A stretch of 64,000 nucleotides of DNA from positions 2,480,001 to 2,544,000 of the forward strand of contig CBDFJL010000003.1 of assembly GCA_965248495.1 (NCBI GenBank). The letters are read 5' to 3'. The notes beneath the pieces are model-generated. The model made no database searches. It was not told where the DNA came from and saw only the letters and a list, made by a program, of their open reading frames with translations. The stretch comes from CAUYXS01 sp965248495 (GTDB lineage: Bacteria > Chloroflexota > Dehalococcoidia > Lucifugimonadales > Australimonadaceae). Each line of letters starts with the position of its first letter. Position 1 is the stretch's first letter. The position numbers were made by a program, and so were the translations under genes. Positions 8,892-17,367 of this stretch are shown one piece after another.

Positions 8892-9149
8892 TTGACCTAC
8901 CTACGCATCGTTGCTTGGGACGTTCTTGGCCGGATCGCTCGGCGGCTTCTCATCGTTGCGGCGCTCTTCTTCTTCGCCAGCTGGGTGGGGATGATGTTCT
9001 GGGGCATGGTCGCGGCCGAAACCGGCACGCGCACCGTCTCGTACCTTGCGTCGTCGCTGGGCCTGGTGGGGCTGTGGTTGGTCATCCTGCCCGTCATCAT
9101 CGTGGCGCTCAGGATCTACAAGCCGCCGGAGGAAGACCTCTTCGCCTAG
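8892..9149 (+). CDS. Small two-helix membrane protein, unknown function
   Basis: The product has 85 residues with two clear transmembrane segments, about residues 18-40 and 52-72, linked by a short loop. The C-terminus (YKPPEEDLFA) is charged and probably cytoplasmic. The start is TTG with a weak GGGGG ribosome site. It converges on the ABC ATPase gene, the two stop codons overlapping by four bases. No family recognised. Confidence 0.6.
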   Translation: MTYLRIVAWDVLGRIARRLLIVAALFFFASWVGMMFWGMVAAETGTRTVSYLASSLGLVGLWLVILPVIIVALRIYKPPEEDLFA

Positions 9150-10336
9150 CCCGCGGGGAAGGCGGCCACCGCTCCCTGCACCTCGACCGCTGCTTCAAGG
9201 CCTATCGGCATGGCGACGTGTGGACCCATGCGGGCGCGAAGCACGGGCCCGCGACGCGGCTTCAGCAGCACCACCTGGTGATGGCCGTAGAACTCGCGGT
9301 CGATGACGAGCGCGGGGTTTGTCCCGGCGCCGTCGGTCCGGACCCCGATGGCCTCTGGCCGGATGACTACCTTCACCTCGCCGAACACCGGCTCGCGGGT
9401 CGGCAATCTGCCGAGGGCCGTATCCACGGTAGCGCCGTCGGCCACACCGTCGATGATGTTCGCGTCGCCCAGGAACCCCGCCACCGCCAGCGATGCCGGC
9501 TTGGCGTAGACCTCGCCTGGCTCGCCCGTCTGCTCGACGCGGCCCGCGAGCATGACGCTGACCTGGTCGGCGACCACGAAGGCTTCCTCCTGGTCGTGCG
9601 TGACGAAGACGCTGGCGCAGCCGGCCTCCCGCAGGATGCGCCTGACGTCGGCGCGCACTCGCGTCCGGAGCGCCGCATCGAGGTTGGAGAAGGGCTCGTC
9701 AAGCAGCACGACGGATGGGTTCGGCGCCAGCGCTCTGGCCAGGGCGACGCGCTGCTGCTCGCCGCCGGAGAGCTCGTAGGGCATGCGGTCCCCCGCGCCT
9801 GACAGGCCGACCATCTCCAGGACTTCGTCCGCCCGGACCCGGTGTTCGGGGTCGTCGCGGAGCCATCGTGCGATCCAGGCGGCACGGCGGCTGCCGCGAT
9901 GCTCACCGCTGTGGACGTGATGTCCGTGCCGGTGGCGGGTGCCGCCTGAGAGCCTGGTGTCGAGGCCGAACCCCACGTTCTGTCGCACGTTCATGTGCGG
10001 GAACAGAGCGTAGTCCTGGAACACCATGCCGACCTGACGCTGCTCTGCTGGGACGCTCACGCCGTCGCTGGCAACGACGATGCCGCCGATGTCGACGTTG
10101 CCGCGGTCGGGGCGCTCGAAGCCGGCGATGATGCGTAATGACGTCGTCTTCCCGCAACCGCTGGGCCCGAGCAGGGCCAGGATGGACCCGAGCGGCACCT
10201 CGAAAGACGCGCCGCTCAGAGCCGCGTTGCCGTTGAAGCGCTTGTAGAGGTCGCGTACGCGCACGGCGGCGTCGGCCTGTGTTAGCGCCGCGCCGTCACC
10301 GCTGGCTTGTTGGGAACGCATCGTGCCGCGTGCCAT
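9146..10336 (-). CDS. ABC transporter ATP-binding protein (Fe3+/spermidine/molybdate type) with His-rich insertion
   Basis: The product has 396 residues. Walker A is GPSGCGKTT (about 57-65), the Q-loop FQDYALF (107), the signature LSGGEQQRV (about 189), Walker B VVLLDEP (about 209), and the H-loop VTHDQEEA. A C-terminal TOBE-like regulatory domain follows (about 285-396). The class energises import of ferric iron, polyamines or oxyanions. An extra stretch of roughly 35 residues sits between Q-loop and signature (about 130-165) and holds six histidines within fifteen residues. No permease or binding-protein gene is adjacent. The promoter at 10343-10371 would start transcription at or next to the ATG, so the message may be leaderless. 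Confidence 0.85.
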   Translation of the reverse strand: MARGTMRSQQASGDGAALTQADAAVRVRDLYKRFNGNAALSGASFEVPLGSILALLGPSGCGKTTSLRIIAGFERPDRGNVDIGGIVVASDGVSVPAEQRQVGMVFQDYALFPHMNVRQNVGFGLDTRLSGGTRHRHGHHVHSGEHRGSRRAAWIARWLRDDPEHRVRADEVLEMVGLSGAGDRMPYELSGGEQQRVALARALAPNPSVVLLDEPFSNLDAALRTRVRADVRRILREAGCASVFVTHDQEEAFVVADQVSVMLAGRVEQTGEPGEVYAKPASLAVAGFLGDANIIDGVADGATVDTALGRLPTREPVFGEVKVVIRPEAIGVRTDGAGTNPALVIDREFYGHHQVVLLKPRRGPVLRARMGPHVAMPIGLEAAVEVQGAVAAFPAG

Positions 10337-10342
10337 GACACT

Positions 10343-10399
10343 ACGATAAAGGCAGACGTAACTCCTGACAACGTACGTACGAAGTCAGAATGACGTACG
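10343..10399 (-). promoter_or_regulatory. Promoter and palindromic operator candidate for the ABC ATPase
   Basis: On the minus strand TTGTCA (10366-10371) and TATCGT (10343-10348) are separated by 17 bases, close to the sigma70 consensus. The predicted start coincides with the ATG at 10336. Just upstream, 10376-10399 reads CGTACGAA-GTCA-GAA-TGAC-GTACG, an imperfect palindrome, and further ACGTACGT sequence abuts it. A metal-responsive repressor site is a reasonable guess. Confidence 0.5.
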
Positions 10400-10407
10400 G
10401 ACTGCGC

Positions 10408-11640
10408 TCAAGCGTCAGGGTCGTCCGGAAATCGCGCACTGACGTCCAGGTCCACCAACGCTCGCTTGAGCAGGACGCGCTCGGCTTCGTACCTCCGTGG
10501 AGACATCGACGCACGCCGAGCCTCCAAGGCGTCGACACGGTCGAGCAAGGCAACGCGGGCCCCCGGCCCAGCCGCGACCCTCGCGAGCGAGCGCCTACGC
10601 AGGCCCGACACCGCCAAGACGGCGAGGGCGGCTATCACGGCGCCGGGAACGACGTACCGCACGTACCAATCGCCTCCACGGCTGGCGATGCGGCTCCAGA
10701 TCGTCGGCTGGGGAAGCGCCACGAGCCGCAGGTCCAGCACCTGCCCTCGCGGGATGTTGGCCACCTCGAGCAACTGGAGCGAGCGGCCCTCGAACCGGGT
10801 TGAGCCGAGGTCGTTCAGGTCGGCGGAGACGCCGATGCCGGCTCCTTCAGGCACCACGTAGCGGAAGGACTCGGCGCCGAACCGCATCGTGCGACTCAGG
10901 TCCAGCGAGTCGCCCTGATACGACAGCCGGTAGATGAACTCGAACTGATGCACTCCTTCGCCGGTTGGCGGGACGGGGATGCTGAGGGCGAAGCCCCGAT
11001 CAACCTCCAGCACGTCCCCGCCGACCAGGTTCGAGCGCACGTCCAGGTGGGTAGCGTTCGACGGCAAGGCGAACCGCAGGAAGCTGAGCATGGCCGGCCC
11101 CTCGACCTCGAAGTCCGGTACCAGTGTGTAGCCGCTGTCGTTGCGGACCGAGGCCCGCTCCAAAACCTCGACGATACGGCCGTCCGCGTCGGCACCGGTG
11201 ATGATGACGGCGTGGCTCTCAATGGCCAGGACGTCCGTCGATGTCGTCGCGGCGAAGACTTCGATATTCACCGGTAACGGCAGGTCGGGCAGCTGCAGGC
11301 TCGCGGAGTAGACCGCGCCCTGGTATTCGGCGCCGATGAAGTACACGCGGCCCGTGCCGACCGGTACGTCGGCGAAGGCGAACCGCCCATCCGCGGTGGG
11401 CATGACCGTGCGCTGGTCGATGGCCACGATGCCCTCCAAGATGTTGAGCGTCACCCGTATGGACGTGGGGTCGAACGGCGCTTCGGCGGTACCGTTGCGC
11501 ACAGTCCCGACGATGGTCGTGCCTTCCTGCGCGGCGACACCCTCCTGCCCGGCGACGCCCTCCTGCGCGAAGACAATCGAGAGGCCATAACCGGTGAGCA
11601 GCGCGGCGAGCGGGAGGGCCAGCGCAAGGCCTCGCATCAC
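10408..11640 (-). CDS. Membrane-anchored extracytoplasmic protein of the cytochrome c maturation operon
   Basis: The product has 410 residues. An N-terminal signal peptide (about 1-25) is followed by three tandem QEGVA-like units. Then come a beta-rich region resembling a carboxypeptidase-regulatory-like domain (GTVRNGTAEAPFDPTSIRVTLNI), a long beta-rich ectodomain, one transmembrane helix (about 335-355) and a basic cytoplasmic tail with coiled-coil potential. Its start overlaps the CcmI-like stop by four bases, so it is translated with that operon. Function is unknown; context suggests a role in haem or apocytochrome handling outside the membrane. Confidence 0.7.
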   Translation of the reverse strand: MMRGLALALPLAALLTGYGLSIVFAQEGVAGQEGVAAQEGTTIVGTVRNGTAEAPFDPTSIRVTLNILEGIVAIDQRTVMPTADGRFAFADVPVGTGRVYFIGAEYQGAVYSASLQLPDLPLPVNIEVFAATTSTDVLAIESHAVIITGADADGRIVEVLERASVRNDSGYTLVPDFEVEGPAMLSFLRFALPSNATHLDVRSNLVGGDVLEVDRGFALSIPVPPTGEGVHQFEFIYRLSYQGDSLDLSRTMRFGAESFRYVVPEGAGIGVSADLNDLGSTRFEGRSLQLLEVANIPRGQVLDLRLVALPQPTIWSRIASRGGDWYVRYVVPGAVIAALAVLAVSGLRRRSLARVAAGPGARVALLDRVDALEARRASMSPRRYEAERVLLKRALVDLDVSARFPDDPDA

Positions 11641-11987
11641 GCATCACGCCCGTCTTCAGCGCGGCGGCGTAGCTCCTCCTCGATCGCGTCCTCCATTTCG
11701 GCGAGGGTCTCCTGCACGCGGTCCTGCTCGCGGATCAGCTCCGCGGCGCGGACGCGGAGCTCGTCAAGCTGGGCCTGGTACTCCTCGTCGGAGAGGTCCC
11801 GCATGAAGCGCTCCTGCTGGAGCGCTCGAATCTCCTCGTACGTGCGGTCGCGGGCACGGCGCAGCCGGTCCCTGATCCCCACACCGGGATCGTCGAGCCG
11901 GTGGGCGCCGCCCCGGCCGCGCCAGATGGGGTAGAGGACAATGGCTACCGTGGCTGCCACCAGCAGCGTCGCAAGCAGGATGGTCAC
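11637..11987 (-). CDS. CcmI-like small membrane protein with coiled coil
   Basis: The product has 116 residues: one N-terminal transmembrane helix (about 2-20), then a highly charged helical region (YEEIRALQQERFMRDLSDEEYQAQL) that should form a coiled coil. That is the layout of the N-terminal part of CcmI, which presents apocytochrome to the haem lyase CcmF/CcmH. It lacks the TPR domain of long CcmI proteins, as in many non-proteobacterial systems. The gene follows ccmF after 42 bases and overlaps the next gene by ATGA. The assignment rests on architecture and context. Confidence 0.65.
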   Translation of the reverse strand: MTILLATLLVAATVAIVLYPIWRGRGGAHRLDDPGVGIRDRLRRARDRTYEEIRALQQERFMRDLSDEEYQAQLDELRVRAAELIREQDRVQETLAEMEDAIEEELRRRAEDGRDA

Positions 11988-12029
11988 GTCTTCAGCGCCC
12001 TCGCCTCGGCGGTCGGATCGCGGAGGTCG

Positions 12030-14027
12030 TTAGCCCGCTCCCGTCGGCAGCGCGCGCCCGCGTACCGGTGCCGTCACGTACGCCGTGGCCCGCTGACGCG
12101 CCGGCCAGAGCGCGAGGACGGTGCCCAGAATGACGATGGGCCCCGCCGCCCACATCCACCACACCAATGGGTTCACCAGTAGGCGGAAGACCGCGCTCTC
12201 TCCGTCGGGCTGGACCTCGCTGAACATGACGTAGAGGTCTTCTTTCGGCGTGGAGTAGATGGCGGCCCGGGTCGACAGCATGGAGAACGAGGGATAGAGC
12301 CCCTGCCAGGCTTGGATGGTCCGCACGAACTCGCCGTCCCTCGTCACCCGCAGCGTCGCCGTGCGCTCCGTGCGGTCGGCGAATGGCAGCGTCTGGCTGC
12401 CGAGGAACTCGACTTCGTAGTCGCCGATGGACGCCCGCTCACCGGGACCGAGGATGACGTCGCGCTCGAGGTTGTAGAACTGCGAGCCGATGATGCCGAA
12501 GGCCAGCATGACGATAGCCAGGTGTACGACATACCCGCCGTAGCGCGGACGGTTCGCCGCCAGCAGCTGCCCGAAGGCCATCGGGTAGGCCGCACCCGAC
12601 ACGCGGTGCCGGGCGATGGTCCCGCGCACCCACTCTTGCAGCACCGACGCCGCGACCAGCGAGCTGACCGTGAAGGCGATCAGCGGGATCACGCTGTGGA
12701 CGCCCAAGACCAGCAGCGCTACGAAAACCGCGCTGGTCAGCACAACAGGTAAGGCCACCGCGCGTCGCACCGTTGCCCAGGTGGCGTGCCGCCATGGCAA
12801 CAGCGGCCCCACGCCCATGAGGAACACCAGGGCAAGCAGCAGCGGTCCGTTGACCTTGTTGTAGAAGGGCGCGCCGACGGTGATCGTGTCACCGGTCACC
12901 AGCTCGGAGATCAGCGGGAACACCACCCCCCACAGTGTCACGAAGGCCACGGCCAGCAGCAAAAGGTTGTTGACCAAGAACGCGGCCTCGCGCGACAGCG
13001 TCGATTCCAGTTGCGAGCGGCTGCGCAGCTGTGCGAACCGGTAGAAGAAAAGGCCGAAAGAGGTGGTGACCGAGACGCCGAGAAAGATGAGGAACACCCA
13101 CCCGAGCGTCGAGGCACCGAAGGAGTGGACCGACGGCACGGGCCCGCCCCGGTTGATGAAAATGCCGAAGGCGCCCAGGGCGAAGCTGGTGTTGATGAGC
13201 ACGATGTTCCACATGCGGAACATCCCCCGACGTTTCTGCACCATGATGGAGTGGACGAACGCCGTGAGCCCAAGCCACGGCATGAACGCCGCGTTCTCCA
13301 CCGGGTCCCAAGCCCAGTAGCCGCCCCAGCCGAGGATCGTGTACGCCCACCACGCGCCCAGCAGCAGGCCCGTCCCGAGCATCGCCCACGCAACGATGCC
13401 CCAGACCCGGCCCGCGTCGACCCAATCGTCGTCGATGCGGCCGGACAGCAGCGCGCCCATGCCAAGGGCGAAGGGTATGGCGATGATGATGAGCCCGGTC
13501 ATGATCATCGGGGGGTGAATGAACATTCCCGGGTGCGTGAGCAGCGGGTTGATACCCTGGCCGTCCACCGGCACCGTCGACAGGGTCGCGAAGGGATTGG
13601 CCAGGAACAGCATGACCGCGACGAAGAACCCCAAGATCGCCATGAGCACGGCATTGGCGTACGGGCGCTGGGTGCCCAGCCCGTGCGGCGTGCGCGCGAA
13701 GGCGACGGACGTGACCGCGGCCAGGGCGAAGGCGACGAAGAGCAGGGACCCGGCGTTGCCGGCGTAGAACGCGACCCAGGTATAGATGCGCGGCATCGCC
13801 AAGTTCGAGTGCTCCGCGACGTACCTGATGCTGAAGTCGTTCTGAAGGAAAGCAACGACCAGCACCAGCACGCCGATGCCCAGCGCAAGGCCCGCCGCGT
13901 ACGTTGCGCGCTGCCCGCTGAGCACCAGCACGTCGTTGCGCTGTTTCGCGCCCGCGAAGGACGCGACGCCGCTATACAGCGTCAGCGCCAGCGCCACGAT
14001 GAGCGATGTCGTCCCCAGGTCAGCCAT
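12030..14027 (-). CDS. ccmF: Cytochrome c haem lyase subunit CcmF/NrfE family
   Basis: The product has 665 residues with about 15 transmembrane segments. The haem-handling WWD motif is clear at about residues 225-248 (LGAWWAYTILGWGGYWAWDPVE). Conserved histidines flank it (THPGMFIHPP at about 165). CcmF works with CcmH and CcmI on the outer face of the membrane to attach haem to CxxCH motifs, six of which occur in the adjacent ActA and ActE. The size matches the family. The start region lies in the last copy of a 61-bp tandem repeat that separates it from ccmH. Confidence 0.93.
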   Translation of the reverse strand: MADLGTTSLIVALALTLYSGVASFAGAKQRNDVLVLSGQRATYAAGLALGIGVLVLVVAFLQNDFSIRYVAEHSNLAMPRIYTWVAFYAGNAGSLLFVAFALAAVTSVAFARTPHGLGTQRPYANAVLMAILGFFVAVMLFLANPFATLSTVPVDGQGINPLLTHPGMFIHPPMIMTGLIIIAIPFALGMGALLSGRIDDDWVDAGRVWGIVAWAMLGTGLLLGAWWAYTILGWGGYWAWDPVENAAFMPWLGLTAFVHSIMVQKRRGMFRMWNIVLINTSFALGAFGIFINRGGPVPSVHSFGASTLGWVFLIFLGVSVTTSFGLFFYRFAQLRSRSQLESTLSREAAFLVNNLLLLAVAFVTLWGVVFPLISELVTGDTITVGAPFYNKVNGPLLLALVFLMGVGPLLPWRHATWATVRRAVALPVVLTSAVFVALLVLGVHSVIPLIAFTVSSLVAASVLQEWVRGTIARHRVSGAAYPMAFGQLLAANRPRYGGYVVHLAIVMLAFGIIGSQFYNLERDVILGPGERASIGDYEVEFLGSQTLPFADRTERTATLRVTRDGEFVRTIQAWQGLYPSFSMLSTRAAIYSTPKEDLYVMFSEVQPDGESAVFRLLVNPLVWWMWAAGPIVILGTVLALWPARQRATAYVTAPVRGRALPTGAG

Positions 14028-14176
14028 GGTTCCCCATGCGGGTGGTCATTTTGGTGCAGCGTGAACGTGGGCTACGTGAACTGAACATGGTTCCTCATGC
14101 GGGTGGTCATTTTGGTGCAGCGTGAACGTGGGCTACGTGAACTGAACATCGTTCCCCATGAGGTCGGTCATTCTCG
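14025..14176 (-). repeat. 61-bp tandem repeat (2.5 copies) between ccmH and ccmF
   Basis: Copies begin at 14025, 14086 and 14147 (third one partial), near-identical. On the minus strand each copy contains an ATGACC, a CATGGGGAAC or CATGAGGAAC ribosome-site-like box and a second ATG, so the ccmF initiation region is reproduced. The copies upstream of ccmF encode 12-codon reading frames (MTDLMGNDVQFT and MTTRMRNHVQFT), the first overlapping the ccmH stop as ATGA. Confidence 0.9.
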
Positions 14177-14716
14177 CACGTCCTCCGAGCCGCCACCGGG
14201 CCGCGCGTCCTCGTCGAGCTCGGCGTCCACCGCCAGCAGGTAGCGCTCGAGGCCCGGCTCGGTGGCCTTGGCTCCCTGGCCGGTTGCGCCCGGCGTGCCG
14301 AGTGCCCTGGGGCGGCGCATGGACCTGAGCGCCAGGGCCAGGACGGCGATACCCACGGCCAGCCCGGCTGGCGGCACGATCCACACAGCCAGCCCCACGC
14401 CGCTGGCCGGCGGCTCGGCCAGCACCGACGGTCCATATACGGAGACGAAGTAGGCGGTGATCTCTTGAGGCGTTTGGCCGGCCGCAAGGCGCTCCCGGAC
14501 GATGAGGCGCATCTGCTTGGCGAGCGTCGCCTGCGATTGGTTCAGCGTCTCGCTCGGGCAGACCGGGCACATGATCTGTTTGTCGAGCTGAGTCGCGGCT
14601 GCCTCGATCTCAGGCGTCAACTCAGGCGGGGCCGTGTCCTGCCCATGGACGGGCGTGACCCACAGCGCCATCGCGAGAGCGAGCCCGGCGGCGGCCAGCG
14701 CCATTGGCGTCCGCAC
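14168..14716 (-). CDS. ccmH: Cytochrome c maturation protein CcmH
   Basis: The product has 182 residues: a signal peptide (about 1-25), then the CcmH domain with the redox pair CPVC (Cys50, Cys53) in the IMCPVCPSETLNQSQ motif, and a C-terminal transmembrane helix (about 105-125). CcmH reduces or holds the apocytochrome cysteines before haem attachment. It lies 75 bases after ActE and before ccmF on the same strand. The ccmABCDE genes are not in the window. Confidence 0.9.
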   Translation of the reverse strand: MRTPMALAAAGLALAMALWVTPVHGQDTAPPELTPEIEAAATQLDKQIMCPVCPSETLNQSQATLAKQMRLIVRERLAAGQTPQEITAYFVSVYGPSVLAEPPASGVGLAVWIVPPAGLAVGIAVLALALRSMRRPRALGTPGATGQGAKATEPGLERYLLAVDAELDEDARPGGGSEDVRE

Positions 14717-14791
14717 CTTGTCACCTCACCCACTTGCCGCACCCCGCCACATCTCACTTGCCAAAGGGACTCGCCGGGACCCGTCGATGGA

Positions 14792-15397
14792 TCAGCCGCC
14801 GGAGGGTTGGTTCTCCGGGCGGGACAGGAGATCGACGCGTTGATCGTTTGGCAGCGCCATGAGGTTGACGAGCGTCCAGCGGTCCCCGTCGCTCAGGAGG
14901 TTGCCGAAGGCGGGCATCAGCCCGAAGCCGTTCGTGATCGAGAAGTAGGCCGCACCCCCGGAGAGCGCTCGGATGCGCTCGCTGGCGAAAGCCGGCGGCT
15001 GTGACGCACCGTACTCCACGAACTTGACCCCGACCGGCCCCCGGCCATCGGAGGCGGCGCCATGGCACGTTGAGCAGTTGACGTTGTAGACCATCGCGGC
15101 GCGGTTGAGCGTCGCTGCGTTGGCGCCCACCGGGTTGACCAGCGACACGGCGTCGGCCCGAGACTCGGGAAGCGGCAGCTTGCCGCCGGTTACCGGCACA
15201 GAGCCCTCCGGGGGCAGGAACCGAGGAGGCTCCTGCGCCTTCACCGTCTGGTCGTAGTGCATCTCCTGGAGGATGTCGATCTTGTAGGCCCCGGTGGACC
15301 GGCCCGGGTCCCCCGCGTTGCAGGCGGCCGCGACCAGTGCCACCAACACCAGTGTTGGCAACAGCCACGGACGCCGCGTGTGAAACAGCCGTTTCAT
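14792..15397 (-). CDS. actE: Alternative complex III subunit ActE, mono-haem cytochrome c lipoprotein
   Basis: The product has 201 residues. The lipobox VAAAC (Cys26) makes it a membrane-anchored lipoprotein. The ActE-typical N-terminal segment (YKIDILQEMHYDQTVKAQEPPRF) precedes a class I cytochrome c domain with one haem site CSTCH (about 108-112) and the axial methionine probably in GLMPAF. In ACIII this subunit passes electrons from the complex to downstream carriers. It is last in the act block, directly before ccmH. Confidence 0.9.
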   Translation of the reverse strand: MKRLFHTRRPWLLPTLVLVALVAAACNAGDPGRSTGAYKIDILQEMHYDQTVKAQEPPRFLPPEGSVPVTGGKLPLPESRADAVSLVNPVGANAATLNRAAMVYNVNCSTCHGAASDGRGPVGVKFVEYGASQPPAFASERIRALSGGAAYFSITNGFGLMPAFGNLLSDGDRWTLVNLMALPNDQRVDLLSRPENQPSGG

Positions 15398-15420
15398 TGG
15401 ATCGTGCCTAGGGACCGTGC

Positions 15421-15933
15421 CTAGTGCCCTTCCTGCTTGACGTCCTCGGCTCCGACACGCCGGAGCACGCTGTCGGCGGCCTGTGCGCGCTCCGGCGGGC
15501 AGGCGACGATGATGCCGACGTAACCCTCCGTGATGCGGGCGTCGTACAGACCGAGGCTTGTCTTGGGCAGCCGCGACTCGAAGAGAATGCCGAGTACCGT
15601 GAAGATGATGGCGTTCAGCATCGTCAGCTCGTACATGATCACGGTCATCGGTGGGATGCTCAGGATCGGCTTGCCCCCCGTGACCAGCGGGTAAGAGATC
15701 TGGGTGCCGGCCGTGAACAGCAGCCCGATGGCGAACCCCACCAGCGCGCCGACGAGCGGGAAGACGTACAGCCGGTGCGGCGCTTCGTACTCGCCGAAGG
15801 TCCCCTCAGGGAACGGACTGCCCGTGTAGACATCCATGTCCTCGTGGGGGAAGCCGTCCTCCCGCAGCGCGGTGATCGCGTCCGCCGCCTGCTGCGGGTC
15901 CTGGAACAGCCCCAGTAGTTTTGTGCCTGCCAT
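15421..15933 (-). CDS. actD: Alternative complex III subunit ActD (DUF3341)
   Basis: The product has 170 residues. The N-terminal ferredoxin-like part (LLGLFQDPQQAADAITALREDGF) is followed by two transmembrane helices (about 58-77 and 100-118) and a soluble tail ending in VLRRVGAEDV, exactly the DUF3341/ActD plan. It anchors the peripheral ActB/ActE part near ActC. It starts four bases after the ActC stop. Confidence 0.92.
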   Translation of the reverse strand: MAGTKLLGLFQDPQQAADAITALREDGFPHEDMDVYTGSPFPEGTFGEYEAPHRLYVFPLVGALVGFAIGLLFTAGTQISYPLVTGGKPILSIPPMTVIMYELTMLNAIIFTVLGILFESRLPKTSLGLYDARITEGYVGIIVACPPERAQAADSVLRRVGAEDVKQEGH

Positions 15934-15937
15934 CTGC

Positions 15938-17308
15938 CTACTCCTTGACGAGGCCTGGAACGGATAACCGCCCCACCTGTACGTTGTCGGCCAGCCGCTG
16001 GCCTTCCTTCATCTCCCAGACCGGTATCAGCGGGAAGAACTTGCTGAACATCAACATCAGGAAGCCGACCAGGAAGAAGCTGCCCGCCACGATAGTGACT
16101 TCGACGGCGCTCGGCCGGTAGGTCCCGTACTGAAACGTGATCGGTCCTTTTCGCATGAGTGCCGGCACGATGATGATGAGCCGCTCGAAGAACATGCCGA
16201 CGTTCACCAGCAGGCTCGTGATCAGCATCCACTGGAAGCTGCGTCTAACACGCCGGAACATCCATAACGGTACCGGTATCACGAAGGAGCACAGGTAGAA
16301 CGTTAAGAAGAACCAGCTCCATGGCGGCTCGAACATCCGGAGCATCCAGACCGTGATCTCCTGGTCCTCCAAGAGCCAAAGCGCGAAGACGAGTTCCAGC
16401 CAGAACAGGAAGTGCCAACCGATGGCCACGACGACCAAAAGCCTGGCCAGCCCGTCTATATGCTCCTCCCAGATGTAGTTCTCTAGGTGGAATAGCCGGC
16501 GCATGATGACCATCAGTGTCACCACCGCCGACACGCCCGAGAGCACGGCGCCGATGACGAAGTAGGGCGCGAAGACCGTCACATGCCAGGACGGCACCAG
16601 GCTCACGCCGAAGTCCCAGGACACGACGGAGTGGACGGACACGAAAATCGGCAGGATGAGGGCGGATAGCAGGATGCCGGCGATGCCCTGCAGCTTCCAC
16701 TGGCGTGGGTTGCCGTGCCAGCCCATGGCCAGCGTCCCGTAGACCACGCGCCGCCACCCCGTCGAGCGGTCGCGGATAACCGCGAAGTCGGGGATCAGCG
16801 CTGTGAAGACGAACAGGATGCTGCTCGTGAGGTACGTCGTGATGGCGACGGGGTCCCACACCAGCGGCGAGCGCACGTCCGGCCAGATGCCGCGGGCGAA
16901 GTCGTAAGGCAGTATCCAGTAGAAGATGCGCCATGGGCGGCCCGCGTGAATGACCGGCATGAGCAGCGAGGTCATCAGAGCGAAGACCGTCATCGTCTCG
17001 GCGGCCCGCACCATGGGCCTGCGCCACTCCGCTTGGCTCAGCCGCAGAATGGCGGAGATCATGACCCCGGCGTGGCTGATGCCGACCCAGAAGACGAAGT
17101 TCGTGATGAAGAAGCCCCAGAACACAGGCCTGTTCAGGCCCGTCACTCCCAGGCCCTGGTTGATCATGAACCCGGCTACGCTCACCCCCGCTGCCACCAG
17201 CAGACCGGTGAGCGCGGCCAGCACGATCCAGCGAACGTTCGTGTTGAGGACGTTGTCGAGCAGCTCTCGGTTGATCTGCGCGTCCGAGACTGTTCTGCGG
17301 TAGTACAT
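15938..17308 (-). CDS. actC: Alternative complex III subunit ActC (NrfD/PsrC-type quinol-oxidising membrane subunit)
   Basis: The product has 456 residues with about ten transmembrane helices. The diagnostic ActC segment is LNRPVFWGFFITNFVFWVGISHAGVMISAILRL (about 79-112), followed by HAGRPW. ActC binds and oxidises quinol and is proposed to form a proton path. The neighbours ActA, B, D and E make the identity secure. Confidence 0.93.
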   Translation of the reverse strand: MYYRRTVSDAQINRELLDNVLNTNVRWIVLAALTGLLVAAGVSVAGFMINQGLGVTGLNRPVFWGFFITNFVFWVGISHAGVMISAILRLSQAEWRRPMVRAAETMTVFALMTSLLMPVIHAGRPWRIFYWILPYDFARGIWPDVRSPLVWDPVAITTYLTSSILFVFTALIPDFAVIRDRSTGWRRVVYGTLAMGWHGNPRQWKLQGIAGILLSALILPIFVSVHSVVSWDFGVSLVPSWHVTVFAPYFVIGAVLSGVSAVVTLMVIMRRLFHLENYIWEEHIDGLARLLVVVAIGWHFLFWLELVFALWLLEDQEITVWMLRMFEPPWSWFFLTFYLCSFVIPVPLWMFRRVRRSFQWMLITSLLVNVGMFFERLIIIVPALMRKGPITFQYGTYRPSAVEVTIVAGSFFLVGFLMLMFSKFFPLIPVWEMKEGQRLADNVQVGRLSVPGLVKE

Positions 17309-17367
17309 TCCTCGTTCCCTAGTTCCTCAGTCCGAGCCCGGTTGCGCCGATGCTCGGAACGTGCCTC

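Noticed and set aside
12786..14084. 432-codon plus-strand frame opposite ccmF
   Set aside because: Composition of Arg, His and Glu repeats mirrors the hydrophobic codons of ccmF on the other strand; no start signals.
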